Position numbers and translations under genes: made by a program
Notes under the pieces: model-generated
Database searches by the model: none
What the model saw: only the letters and a program-made list of their open reading frames with translations
Told to the model about the DNA's origin: nothing
From: Pseudoips prasinana
Taxonomy: Eukaryota; Arthropoda; Insecta; Lepidoptera; Nolidae
Assembly (NCBI GenBank): GCA_951640165.1
Contig: OX621243.1
Coordinates: forward strand, 9,176,001-9,240,000
DNA: 64,000 bases
Direction of reading: 5' to 3'
Part shown: in pieces, positions 32,323 to 43,967 of the stretch
Numbering within the stretch: the first letter of the stretch is position 1
How the letters are laid out: the number at the start of each line of letters is the position of its first letter

Positions 32323-33771
32323 TCCGTGTAATTGAATTTTATAAATGAAAATAATCTATTCTTATACATGTTATTGAATAAGAATAAAGTACGGACCCCA
32401 AAAGTATTTACCTAGACATAATATCATACGTTTTTAAAAACCACCAGCCATAACAACTAATTATTTCAGAACATTACTTCTATACTTGTAGAATCCTTCC
32501 TTAATGAGAATACTTGTTTTTTCAGTTAATACCATTTATTGTTTTGGTTCGTTACACGAGGTTTATGTTTGCGAGGCAGTCCGCGGTCGGTAAGATGAAA
32601 AAGTTAAGCAAATAACTAACTGTTATATAGAAGCTTAGATAAATGTTCCTTCTAATAAACTAAAAACACATACAATGACGTACAGATGAGTAAACATTTA
32701 GTTTTGTCCCTAACATTAGCAATAATAAACGTTTTTGTCTTCTTTCTGTAAGACCTAAACAAAGACAGTTTATTCCGAATAAAGTGTGTGTAATGAGTCG
32801 TAAAATAAGAAGATGTCGTCTAATAGAATTATTTTTGTTAGTCCCAAAAAAAGGTTTTTTTGGCTTGCCTGAGTTATTTCGTTAAACGGCCGTATGTTGG
32901 TCTCTTCTATAAAATAACTTATAATGATATAATTTCTTCTTCAGTATTTGGAAACAAAATTAATTATCTTGGGAAAACTAACACATTATAAATATGACTC
33001 CAAACTAGGCCGGCCAGACAATTGATAAATATACTTATATATTCCGAAATATATTATAGATAAATAACACACAGAACCAGAACATATAATCGTGTTTATT
33101 ATACAAAGATTTGTCCTGGTCCACGACCTCTGGATAAGTATCAATAACCACTAGAAATTTTTGGCACGGTCGCGTAATGATAAGAAAAGTGAAAGTTTTA
33201 AAAACCTTTTCCAATTTATATTTTAGCTGTATTTGCAACACCCTGACCGGGTTCGTGTTTGTTACTTACTTTTACATATAAATATCTATAATACACATGA
33301 AAGCAATAAAGAACTTGACTACTTGATTACATATTCTAAATTTTAGTGCGTATAATAATAATATTGCTGCTCGTCTTCGAATTTCAAGATCAAACGGAAG
33401 TACACCCGCTAGTACAGGTAGGGTTAGTACGCAAAATAGGTTGGCACCATCTCACACAACACAGCGATCTCTCCGCCACTGCGCGCGCTCATTGGTTAAA
33501 TCTAATAGTGTGCACTTCACCGGTTTCCTGTAACACATTTCCGTCCCTTTTCCCAAATCGCTCCCACAAAAAAAAACCAGCAACGGGAGGAAAACTGTTA
33601 CTAATACAAAACCCTCATCAAATATTAGAGAACAAAGAATTTTCTACTCTGGCCAAACAAGTGACAAAAAACAAAACTATATTTCGGACTATTTTTGACG
33701 TGAGATTTTAATTGTTGACAATTTATAACTGTATTTCCATTAAAAGCAAAGTCACGTTGTTCAAGAACACG
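32323..33771. other. No gene recognised
   Basis: Mostly AT-rich. About 33400-33560 is GC-richer with GCGCGCGCTCATTGGTT (an inverted CCAAT) and an open frame with an uninformative product. It could be a promoter or part of an old element; nothing decisive. Confidence 0.35.
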
Positions 33772-33802
33772 AGCAATGTATAATATTATGTTATACATTG
33801 CT
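33772..33802. repeat. 11-bp hairpin
   Basis: AGCAATGTATA and TATACATTGCT around a 9-nt loop. Confidence 0.85.
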
Positions 33803-34401
33803 TATTCATGTTTACCTTTATCCAGTTTTTACAAGCCATAACGTTCAATGACGACATTGTCTGCACCGGCATAAAGTGTCGCAAGTATGACGTGTGTCGG
33901 AAACGTCATAAAAAGTCACTTCTTGTGATAACTTTTATGAGGAACCGAGTTTTTTTGTTGTGTTTCAACGAGATTCGTCAAGAGTAAACAACCAGATATC
34001 TTCTTAAGTTAATAGTTACTTAGTTATCATATGCGCATAGGTTACTCTAGTGTCAGAGTTATTTGAGCCGCCCAATAAGCCTCTAACATGGCTTAGCGAC
34101 TGTTGCCTAATGGCTACAAGTGGGACCGACAGCTTAACGTGGCTTCCGAAGCATGGAGACGCTGAGAAATTAAACCACTATGGCGCACACCAATCTTTGG
34201 ACTGACCGCAAGTCTAATTGCTTAACTTACCCAATCACTTAAGGACCGCCGAGAGCATCTGGCGTTGATAATAAAATTATTGTAAAACAATATTTAATAT
34301 TAGTACTGTTGATATCTTAACATAAATGATTGCAGTTTTAAATAAACACCGGTAGCCGACTTAACCTTTTCTTAAAAAAATCACTTTTAACTAAATATAA
34401 A

Positions 34402-34457
34402 CGGAACTTTCTCGAAGGCATAGACTATTGATAGACTATGCCTTCAAGAAAGTTCCG
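34402..34457. repeat. Inverted repeat, about 24-bp arms
   Basis: CGGAACTTTCTCGAAGGCAT and ATGCCTTCAAGAAAGTTCCG pair with one mismatch; inner bases can extend the stem. No flanking duplication. Confidence 0.9.
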
Positions 34458-34729
34458 CAAACAATGGAGAATGTGTAGTGTAAATAGTGAAGTTAATTTA
34501 AAGAGCGTAATCCAGCCATGAAACTAAACTAACGAAAATACAAAAGTGCAAAAACGTGAAATTTGAATCAATTTTGACTTTCCATACATAATATGTAATA
34601 TTTCAGCAAATTTACAATAGTAGGTTAATCTATTTTTTGTGTAGTTATATTGCAAATTGATGTTCTACACATTGTTTAGAAATTTTGCACCCTATTCACA
34701 TCTATTATATTTGGATATTAATATTTGAC

Positions 34730-34984
34730 GGGCCAGTTAGCGTTGTTGGTAAATACTTGCCTTTCACGCCGCAGTGCCGCCGTCGTGGGTTCGATTCCCA
34801 CCCAGGATAGATATTTGTTTGCATGAACATGTATGTTTGTCCTGAGTCTGGGTGTAATTATCTATAAAAGTATGTATTTGCAAAAGAAAAGTAGTATATC
34901 GCTTATCTGGTTTCCATAGGACAAGCTCTGCTTAGTTCGGGATTAGATGGACATGTGTGAATAATATCCCAGGATATTATTATT
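34730..34984 (+). mobile_element. SINE family B, near full length
   Basis: GGGCCAGTTAGCGTTGTTGG, CTTTCACGCCG, GTGGGTTCGATTCCCACCC (box B), CTGAGTCTGGGTGTAATTAT, GGTTTCCATAGGACAAGCTC, TGCTTAGTTCGGGATTAGAT and an ATATTATTATT tail. Confidence 0.88.
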
Positions 34985-35044
34985 CCTGGATTGCGTTCAG
35001 TTATTCAGCCGCGAATAATTGTGTTGTAATATTCGTGTATTTCA

Positions 35045-35270
35045 CATCACCACCACATGAGCCGAAATACGTCCACTGCTGGATGAAGACCAAGCCCGAA
35101 GATCTCCATAAGTGTCAATTTTGCGCAGCCCTTATCAAGAGGCATCTCGCGAACCTTGTAAGATCCACCTTTGGTCCACCTTATAAGGGCCTGTCCACGT
35201 TGCGTTTACCAGTACATGGTCGCCACTCGAAAACACTCTGCCCCAGCGGCCATCAATTCTACGAGTTTTA
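35045..35270 (-). mobile_element. RTE LINE 3' fragment, old
   Basis: Antisense tail and final codons of the RTE family (ATACGTCCACTGCTGGATGA, CTGTCCACGTTGCG, GTCGCCACTCGA), with many substitutions. Confidence 0.75.
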
Positions 35271-35342
35271 TCTATATTTACTATACTAAATAGCTCTTAT
35301 TATTAAATTCACAAAAACGTGCGTTAATAATATTGACAATCC

Positions 35343-35685
35343 ACATCATCCAGGCGCGTTTCATCATATCAGTCGAAAGACGTCCCCTGCTGGACAAAGG
35401 CCTCCTCCAAGGATCTCCACAATAGCCGGTCCTACGCTGCCCGCATCCAGCGGCTTCCCGTGACCCTTGCAAGATCGTCGGGCCGCCTTGAAGGGGGCCT
35501 GCCCACGCTGCGTCTTTCGGTTCGTGGTCGCCACTTTAGAACCTTGCCCCATCGGCCGTCGCTTCTACGAGCTATGTGCCCTGCCCACTGCCACTTCAGT
35601 TTGGCAATTCTTTGGGCTATGTCGGCCACTTTGGTTCGCCTGCGGATTTCGACGTTTTTGATTCGATCGCGCAGGGATACACGCG
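35343..35685 (-). pseudogene. RTE LINE 3' fragment, younger
   Basis: Antisense RTE C-terminus. The minus-strand frame gives VSLRDRIKNVEIRRRTKV, LKWQWAGHIARRSDGRW and RSVGRPPSRRPDDLARV, and ends with the QQGTSFD-like region at 35375-35395; frameshifts are present. The 5' truncation point is near 35685. Much closer to the 10239 copy than its neighbour at 35045, so two separate insertions. Confidence 0.82.
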
Positions 35686-36379
35686 CGTTTATCGTTATAT
35701 AAATAGTAATTGGAACATGATGCCTTAAATGAAGCCCACTGAAACCTGTAAAATACATTTCTATTTCTTATGTCTCAGCAACCCATTTACAGAGGAAACA
35801 ATTCAATCGTTAATGATAATCTGAGCTGCTAGTCTTTTATGTTATCCTAGTACCTTTGTAGTCCTAATATATTTTATTCAACATAGATTAGTCTTGTCAG
35901 ACCTTTAATTAACACGGTTATCGCATTGCGTGTTAATTACTGTCTAAAACTCAAGATATGAGATTAATATGAGAGAAGTGCTGATCATACTCATATATTT
36001 CTCTTAAATTAGGTACCTAGTTTTATTATCTAGTACTAGGTATCTATTATATTAGAACATTATTTTAGAAGACTAGGTAATTTTAGTTCATAATGGCTCG
36101 TTTGTAAGATAATTGTACTATAAAATAGTAATGTTTAACACAGATTAATTACTGAATAGGTAAGATTTTGAAAATAATGTAATTCTTTACTTCATTCCTT
36201 TAAAAATACAACATAGTTGGGAAATAAAAACCTTTATTACGGGGCTCTTTAGAGACATATGAAATATTAGGTGTAACAATGTAATGTAAACAAACCCAAA
36301 ATATTTGTATCTAAATAAAATAAAACTACACTTTAAAACTTACTTTTTTCTATATTATACAAAGTAATTGTTGTAAAAC
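35686..36379. other. AT-rich sequence, nothing recognised
   Basis: A minus-strand AATAAA (about 36231-36236) could serve the possible exon at 36380. No other feature. Confidence 0.4.
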
Positions 36380-36484
36380 CTAAGTAGGCAGAACGTGTGG
36401 TATGAAAGGCTTTGATCTACCAGGTCTAAATCCAACCATGTAAGTACTACCTCCAACAGCTGGTCTAGAACCAACCATGTCAAT
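36380..36484 (-). CDS. Possible terminal exon with a repeated MVGxRP peptide
   Basis: Minus strand, after an acceptor-like AACATAAAG, reads IDMVGSRPAVGGSTYMVGF then RPGRSKPFIPHVLPT and stops at 36380-36382. The MVGxRP motif occurs twice and one copy is followed by GR, the kind of context seen at amidation/cleavage sites of peptide precursors. A polyadenylation-like AATAAA lies about 150 bp downstream. No upstream exon or signal peptide was found, and I know no family with this sequence, so this may be chance. Confidence 0.2.
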   Translation of the reverse strand: MDMVGSRPAVGGSTYMVGFRPGRSKPFIPHVLPT

Positions 36485-36667
36485 CTTTATGTTAGAATAA
36501 CAGTATTAGAATCAGTTACCGTTCCATTTACCCTTCGTGAGTTTTTGATTTTATAGATTCTCTGAACATTCCAATGAACAGAAATTTGTAGTTATGCCAT
36601 TTTTATATTTTATAAATTTTATTAATCAAGTTTACTCAGTATAAAGATAAGGATATACAACATGTAA

Positions 36668-37031
36668 TTAACGCACACCCTGAAAATAGTTTGTTCAGAA
36701 TCATTTACTGAATCGATTTATAACATTTTTAATATAGGTATTTTTTTATTTCAAAATAATTAAAACTACGGAAATTATCTTTATTTTGACCCTGTACAGT
36801 CAAAACAAATTGAAATGGACCGTAAGTCAATGTAATAAGACTTTTAAATCACAGTTTTATTTGTATTCATACAGATTCCATCATTCAATACAAAATAAAG
36901 AAAAATAAACTTTATTCCAAGAAACTAATTTAGTAAATAAAAATGCATATACATGTTAAATTAAAATTTTTGTGTATATATTACGATTACAACATAATAT
37001 TCTAATTGGGGTGTCTGAGGGTGTGCGTTAA
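36668..37031. mobile_element. Candidate MITE flanked by TTAA
   Basis: TTAACGCACACCCT (36668) and AGGGTGTGCGTTAA (ending 37031) are exact complements; with flanks the match is 18 bp. TTAA target duplication is the piggyBac signature. The interior is AT-rich and noncoding. Confidence 0.55.
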
Positions 37032-38588
37032 TTACGTTACGTGTTGTATTTATTTGTTTAACATGAGTGATATAAAATACGCACATCAGATTGGACATTG
37101 GTAAAGATTTTACATGTCGTGCCACAGTCAGCATACAAATTAGTGAATAGATTAAGTCACTCACGGTTTACTTCGAAGTTTGTCTATAGCAGCCGTGCTC
37201 GGGCCACTAACACCGTACCGACTAGAAGCTGAAGTAGTAACCATGACCGAAATCGGATGAACCAATTAGATCAACTCAATATATTCGTGATAGCGAACAT
37301 ACACGTTAATGAAAATTTTGAATCAGAATGCATAAAGGAATCAGTTGCCCATTTTTTTATCATTAACAGTGATCGGAATAGGTAGATTGATTTTTCGTAA
37401 TTGCACCATGAAATAATAACATGGACATGCCATATTTTCGAAAATACCAGAAACCAGAGACCGGAAGATATGGAACGGTATTTATAATTAGAAATAATAA
37501 CAATGTAAGACCTATATTTTTGCAAATAAAATAATTTGAATTTTAAGTACAGAATTACACATTACAATACAATACAATCATTGTTACAAAATCACAAGTC
37601 GATGTTAATTTGTTGGAGTTTGTTCAACTCGGAAAAATATTACATGTCACATTTTAAACCCACAATTTCTTAATTTAAAATGAAAATATATTCACAATCA
37701 GGTAGATAAGTACGATCTTCGTACTTTGAGCTTTATAGCACATTTTTTTCTTTTTAGGTAGGACATGTAATAAATTAATATGAAGTGTTTTTATCCGTAT
37801 AGTCAGGTAGCATTTTCAATTTTGAAATCACGTAGACATAGTAAAATCATGTGTCAAATGAACCGGGACGTTTGAGTAGTTAAGACGTTAAGTGCAATAG
37901 TGGTTAAATAAAATTAAAATATAATTGAGGTTCTGATGAGCACTGCATTCTAACAGAATACTTCTTTTAGAATCAAGAGTCAACAACGATAACTGAAAAA
38001 ATATTCTTATAGGTTATTTTATGGATGTAATGGATTTGTATGATGAAATCACAATATTACCATGCCATTACTGTAGCCCCCTTTGAAACACAAAACCTCG
38101 TCGATCGACACATTAAATCTTATCGATGGAGATATTAAATTACTAGGCAGTTAATATCGCTATGATGTATCGCCATAACTGGTGCGTCAAGTCAATTGCA
38201 ATTTATATAAGATAAATAGGGGCCAGATATGGTAATGTGAACATCCATCATTATTACGAGGCACGCTACCTTTGAAAGCTGATATTTGCTCTAGTTTGAT
38301 TTATAAGCGATCGCGGGTATATTGAAATTAACGCTGCTTTTAGTCAGCACCTAGAGGTATGCCAAATGTACTTGTAAGAGCTGCCTAAAAGCAGAGGCGA
38401 CAGTTGCCTACTTGTTAGAAATTTGTAGCCTAATTCACTAGTTTAAACAATAATTAAAATCATCAAGAGTCGTGCAAATTTAATTCACTTTTCTATTGTT
38501 TACATTTACAAATAGTGTTGCTGATTTTGGTTCAAAACTAAAAATGTGTTTTGTACACATTCAGCCTATCCAATTCCCTTTAGAATTT
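37032..38588. other. AT-rich sequence, nothing recognised
   Basis: No gene or repeat family supported. The minus-strand frame at 37271-37525 is AT-driven. Confidence 0.45.
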
Positions 38589-39310
38589 GCCATCCAGAGA
38601 GTTGGGTTCTACGGTTGACCTCTTTCTCGAAGTTGGACATATCTAGTTAGATGGTCTGTCCTAAGTAATAATAGTTGTCTACAATTCCGAGTGCAGAGTC
38701 TCCATCTTCACTTGAATTCATTATTCACTCAAATTAACGGGTGCATCATGAACGTTTGACATGATTTTTGACTTATCCACGTTCATTTAAGATCCACTTT
38801 TTGAGAGCCTCGCCGAGATTTCACGATGACATAGTAGTCACAGCCTAGACCATGGAAAACCGCAATACAATGCTAAGGTTATTGAGCATTGTACTGATAT
38901 CTACCATGGTTTCGGCTATATCATAGGTTTTAGTTAATTTACACAAAAAAAGTATAGTATAATATAAAATGTATGTAAAAATAGTTAATAAAAATTTCGA
39001 ATGTAGTGTTTACCTATAGGTAACTAGACGTAGTTTTAGAGTTAAAGATTGTGTTATTTTTAAAGATTAATGTTAATGTTTAAGTTGTTGGTGAATCAAA
39101 TAAATAAATTAATCATCTACAAATAAAAGTGAGTGATGTACTACTACTCCTCGGTGTTCTGTATAACTTGGTGCAGCAAATGTATGTGGTCTATGGTACG
39201 ATAGCCTTTACGGGAACTGGCTTTTTCGAGAGGCTGAAAGACGTCGAACCAGTGCGTGAGACGATTTGTAATGACTCTCGAAAACAACTTGTAAATTTGT
39301 TATCACTTAC
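38589..39310 (-). pseudogene. RTE LINE, RT core and downstream fragments
   Basis: Two antisense pieces in the right order. 39121-39310 reads LFSRVITNRLTHWFDVFQPL and SSRKGYRTIDHIHLLHQVI, the start of the RTE reverse transcriptase domain; 38589-38850 covers the later region just upstream of the part kept at 10239 (equivalent of NFEKEVSRR.. and before). The intervening 270 bp is unrecognised and contains an ACAATGCT/AGCATTGT hairpin, so the RT catalytic part is deleted or replaced. Dead element. Confidence 0.7.
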
Positions 39311-39389
39311 TCAACACAAAGCTTAAATAAATGAAATAGCAATCTTAATGTTTCACGTTAAATAATGATTTCATTATTTAATAATATAG

Positions 39390-39686
39390 TGTAGAAGCGG
39401 AAACTATAGCAGTGGGGATTTTCTATAAAAAGTCGATGCCTCGCCGGCATCGCTCTCTTTTGCTTCCCAACAGTTGTCGAGGCTGTTACTCTGTCCAATT
39501 GTGAATCGATTCGTAGTCTTTGTCTATATTTGTTAGCCTAGTGTAGTGCGGGTGATTTTACTTCTTTTGTTCGTTTTCTTTGTTTGAATTAAAATTATTT
39601 GGTTGTTAATATTTTTGTGATTATTGTTGTCGTAAGTTGTATTAAAATTTGTTTTAAAAAAGCTACTTCTGGTCTTATTCCTTAGA
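39390..39686 (+). repeat. Element B 5' LTR
   Basis: 297 bp with TATAAAA at 39424-39430, a plausible core promoter, and an AATTAAAATT stretch near 39590 where the 3' LTR has AATAAA. Confidence 0.87.
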
Positions 39687-40347
39687 TCAGAATTGGGATT
39701 CTTCTTTCGCCCACTTAGTTATTTGTGTGTTTTGCAATTATCGGTGAGGTCAAATATTTTTGTTGTTGTTGTGCAGTTTTAATTGGTTTGCTTTTGTTGT
39801 TGTTTAGTGGTGTTATTTTCGTTATGTCAAATCGTGAGTCCTGAAATCCTGGGCACGGTAGTCGCCACAGTAAACATCGCCAGCAGACGAAAATTTCAGC
39901 GTACGGCTCGAAATTGGAGTGATTTTGAGTGCCTCGTTTGTGTGTTTTACTTTTGTATAGTGTCGACAGTGTTCCTGTAAGCAAAATTTATTTGTATTTT
40001 GGTATCGGTTGCTTTTAAAAAGTAAGTACCACGTGCTTGTTGTTTTGTTTTTGTGTGCGCCCTAAAGTATAAAACCGTTAGTTAATATCTAAATTGTGAT
40101 TAGTTCAGTTTCACTGGTGACTAAAGTAAATAGAGCGCACACCACGCAATGTTTCGCATAGTTGTCACGATGATAAGTGTGGAGATTATTGCCGTGATAC
40201 ACGAAGTAGATCTAGGCGTCGCGACAGACCGGATAGTTTTGAAAGTTCACGTAAACTTGTTCGTTCGCGGTCAGATTGTCGAAAACAGGACGATCCGTTT
40301 ACGGTCCTTGAGCGGTAGCAGTTATAATAAGTGCGAACGTGATTGCA

Positions 40348-40518
40348 ATGCCTTCTAAGGCACAAGAAAATCTACACCGCACGTTAGATTCTATCATGAG
40401 TAAGTTAGAAACGATCGAAAGTAATTTTAAAATCTACCACTGTAAAATGAAAAATGAGGGTATTTTGGTTACTCAGGCAGTTGTTGACACGATTATGTCG
40501 ATAGTTGAGTCGTGCTAG
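40348..40518 (+). CDS. Short gag-like ORF of element B
   Basis: 56 residues from ATG 40348: MPSKAQENLHRTLDSIMSKL, then ETIESNFK and a C-terminal part with VVDTIMSIVES before TAG. The first 30 residues are heptad-like and charged, as in the N-terminal coiled coil of some gag proteins. It is the first well-placed ATG frame after the leader. There is no zinc knuckle. It is probably the stump of a once longer gag gene; function cannot be inferred. Confidence 0.4.
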   Translation: MPSKAQENLHRTLDSIMSKLETIESNFKIYHCKMKNEGILVTQAVVDTIMSIVESC

Positions 40519-41395
40519 CCACTATTATGTCCATCTCTTCCGATATACAGTTATAGTGCGACGTGGTCGATCGCCCACAAATACTGAATTATTGTGACGA
40601 CAAAGAATGTGTAAAAGACTTAAAGTCTTTACTGGATGTTATAACTGTAAAAAGAGTCTACCAAGTGTATACCTAAACGGAACGAATCTACCCCAGTGTA
40701 CATTTATTTTTGTAATTTTTTGTGTTGTGTGATTTACGTAAGTACAATTTTATTGTTTTGTTTGTGAGATACCGCGATGTATTTCACGTGGCTGATCAAG
40801 ACTTTTCTTGAAAGCTGAATCCCATATCAGGGCGTGAAACCATTTACTTAGTTTGTCGCACGGTAGTTTGCGATATTCCGGTGAAGCAGTGAAAGCCTCT
40901 TAGGCTAACCGATTCGTCATGTGAAAATAAAAGGTAGTTTCCGATGTGTGTTACGAATTACGATCTAACCTCTATCAGTAGTCGTCGTATTGTTGAAAGC
41001 CGTTGCCGGCGCCGCTCAGTATCGTGTGCATTGCATGATAGCCATGGTATATAGCTGTAGGTATTGACCACCGCTGAGGAATGTAACCTCAAACGGTTGA
41101 CATCACGGTGTTGTATAAAATGTCATGCCGTTGTTTTGCGCCTAATGGTAGTAAGAGGATTGAGTGAGGAGCTGAAAAGCCTATGCTACAAGGTATTGAC
41201 AAAGCTTACTAAGTAACACTTGATAGTCTTATCATTTTTTCAATTTAATACTCAATGTGTTATTTGCATTCTACAATGTAAATGAGTTGTTATTTAAAAC
41301 CTAGTAGGTGTAATAACAGTGCACGTTCACAAGCTACTTCTTAGCAGCGGAGTTATCAACATAAGTTTGAAGTCATCCTCTGAAGTTTGATTGCA

Positions 41396-41515
41396 TGCGG
41401 GGCGTACTGGTTAAAACGTTGCCTTGTCACTCCCATGTCCCAGGTTCGATTCCCGCATGGGAAAAATATTTGTGTGAACCATGAGAAGATGTTCTGAGTG
41501 TGGATGTACTTTCTG
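41396..41515 (+). mobile_element. SINE head inside element B
   Basis: GGGGCGTACTGGTTAAAACG, CCAGGTTCGATTCCCGCATG (box B), AAATATTTGTGTGAACCATG, TTCTGAGTGTGGATGTACTT. The tail is lost. Confidence 0.75.
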
Positions 41516-43009
41516 TCGGACGATTATATGTTTCGTCATATGTAATGATGTTATGTAAAAGCCTTGGTCATATTAAAGGACAAAGGTTACACCAAAGTGA
41601 GATCAGTCATGTTAGCAATCTCAAATCAAGTGAGTTATTGTCAGGTGTAGCCGAGTCGGAGAAAGGTGGTATGGTACACATTTCTCCGCCACAAAAAGTC
41701 TGACGGAAATGACAAATTTTTAGTATCTGTCTCCATTATCTCAAAGAAGTTATTTTTTGAATTATTATCGATTGTATTGCTCTGAAATATACCGAGCGTT
41801 AATGTGATCTAATATGCGTGTTGCGCGTTAGTGCATTGTTTTCAGGATTTTGTTTTAGAAAGAGGATAATGATGTCACATGCTGATGATTTTGATGTTGT
41901 ACCTAATAGGGTCCATCAGATTTCTAAACCTTGTAATTGGACACTAATAACCCAGGCAGCGAACGAAGTAATTCAATCGCCTCAGAATGGTAGTTTGTAT
42001 GCAATTAGCTACGTAAGACAATTATTTTTGTAATTCTTATACAATTCGGTAAGTAAAGAACCCAGGTGGTTCTGATGTTACATGAAGGGAACTCTGTTGA
42101 GTCTTTCAGGATTTTACGTAGAAATATGTTTCGTATAATTGTTACGTATAATGTGCATGAGTAAAAAAAAACCGTCGCCTTTATTTTGAATAAGGCTATT
42201 TAAAAGAGTCCACGTTTGGTGATGTTCTCTTTGTAATTAAATTCTCTTAGTCCACAGGTACCCAGATATGCGTGGATCCTAGAAGGTGTTAACCAAACTG
42301 CTAAGCGGTCTCTATGAGTATGCGTAGTTGAGTGGCAGTTATGGCAAATGGGCGCAGACTGCGGCCAGTACATGGCTTGCGTGGCAAGGTTTGTCAAGCG
42401 AGTGGTGTTGGAGAGAAAAGGCGAGTGTGTCACTTGCTGTTTGGAGCAGGCTGTCGGCGTGACCCGGTGGCTACCTTCGGGGCTGGGGCCCTGAGGCGCC
42501 TGGTCTGGCGGGCGTGCGCCTGCGCGCGTGTCCGGCTACTATGGGAGCTTAAACGCAATTGAGTACATGATCCCGTGGCGTGGTGAGTGGACTCCCGATG
42601 TGTGTGGAGTCACTTTCCATGGTGCGTGACTTTAATTATTTAGGCACTTTGATATTTTGCTTAAAATAATTTTGTAAACTTTTTGTGGACATGCTTGTGT
42701 GCCGAGCATTGTGTGTTGTTTTGAGAATTACAAATTGATTTAATGATTCTCTATTTGTGCAAAGTGTCTTTCGCAAAGGGCAAACACATTAAGGGAAGTT
42801 CCATCTTGCGGTTGGGATAGTCTCTGTCTTGGAGGTCCTCGTACTCAGATATGCTATCCTGGCTGACGGATACACTTCAAGTAAGGTAGGGTTTCATGTT
42901 ATTAGATGCTGTTTTGGATTGCGCTCAGGCATGCGATCCTAGTATATGGGACATGCCTGGTGTGGTTTTGTGTCCCTTCCTTTATGCTCGGACGTGTGGT
43001 CCTGGAGCT
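41516..43009. other. Element B internal noncoding region
   Basis: About 1.5 kb. 42340-42560 is strikingly GC-rich (GGCGGGCGTGCGCCTGCGCG). Frames here are open by composition only. Confidence 0.45.
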
Positions 43010-43171
43010 GTGTGTTACACGTAGGGTCATGCCACGAGTTGGCCGCTGACGAGACGTGGTGTTGTGTGTTACACGTAGGGTCATGCCACGGGTTGGCCGC
43101 TGACGAGACGTGGTGCTGTGTGTTACACGTAGGGTCATGCCACGGGTTGGCCGCTGACGAGACGTGGTGTG
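43010..43171 (+). repeat. 54-bp minisatellite, three copies, in element B
   Basis: Units begin at 43010, 43064 and 43118 (GTGTGTTACACGTAGGGTCA, then CCACGGGTTGGCCGCTGACG and AGACGTGGTGCT). They differ by one or two bases. 54 is a multiple of three, so frames on both strands stay open. Confidence 0.92.
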
Positions 43172-43667
43172 AGATATGTTTGTGTGTTAAATATTGACTG
43201 TGTTTTATTGATAATTTGGGTTGAAATACGCTTTTATCTGGAACTGATTAACACACGCAAAGTTATGTCTTACGTAAGTGCGCGTAGATCTCTAGCAAGT
43301 CTTGAGGGGGCACTCCCCCGACGGGAACTGCCCCGAGTGAACGTACAGATATCAGTTTATTTTATACTCTTATGGTTAGGCTGAGTTAGGTGTGCTAAGC
43401 TTACATATGTGTCGAGTTGTTTTTGATTTTGGTGCGAAGCTATCTCTTATCATTTATGGACATGTTTTTGTGCTGTAGTTTTGTGTCATTACAGAGTCTG
43501 ACAATGACACAGAGGAGTCGAGATGCCTGATGAAGTTGTTGAGCCACAACCCAGCACGTCCGCAACACGTGCTGCTGAAAGCTTGAGGATGTCGTTGCCG
43601 AGCCTGGAGACTGGTCGCCAGAGTTGAAAGATGGAGCCCGTGGACGGCCTCCTGTCAGAAAGGGCCG

Positions 43668-43963
43668 TGTAGAAGCGGAAACTATAGCAGTGGGGATTTT
43701 CTATAAAAAGGCGATGCCTCGCCGGCATCGCTCTCTTTTGCTTCCCAACAGTTGTTGAGGCTGTTACTCTGTCCAATTGTGAATCGATTTGTAGTCTTTG
43801 TCTATAATTGTGAGCCTAGTGTAGTGCGGGTGATTTTACTTCTTTTGTTCGTTTTCTTTGTTTGAATAAAATTATTTGGTTGTTAATATTTTTGTGATTA
43901 TTGTTGTCGTAAGTTGTATTAAAATTTGTTTTAAAAAAGCTACTTCTGGTCTTATTCCTTAGA
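43668..43963 (+). repeat. Element B 3' LTR
   Basis: 296 bp; see the 5' LTR. It contains GAATAAAATT, a possible polyadenylation signal. Confidence 0.87.
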
Positions 43964-43967
43964 ATAG

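Larger units (their letters stand above)
39390..43963 (+). mobile_element. Non-autonomous LTR retrotransposon (element B)
   Basis: LTRs 39390-39686 and 43668-43963 start TGTAGAAGCGG and end TTCCTTAGA, and differ by five substitutions and one indel. The 4-bp direct repeat ATAG at 39386-39389 and 43964-43967 is the target duplication. The internal 3.98 kb has no protease, RT or integrase. It holds a 56-codon ORF, a SINE, a GC-rich block (42340-42560) and a 54-bp minisatellite. A short purine run (AGAAAGGG) lies just before the 3' LTR. LTR divergence makes it older than element A. Confidence 0.87.

Noticed and set aside
33346..33711. 121-codon frame across a GC-richer block
   Set aside because: No domain; includes an A-rich run and could be part of an old repeat. 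Described only as a region.
42902..43197. Open frames over the 54-bp minisatellite
   Set aside because: Same artefact; both strands open.
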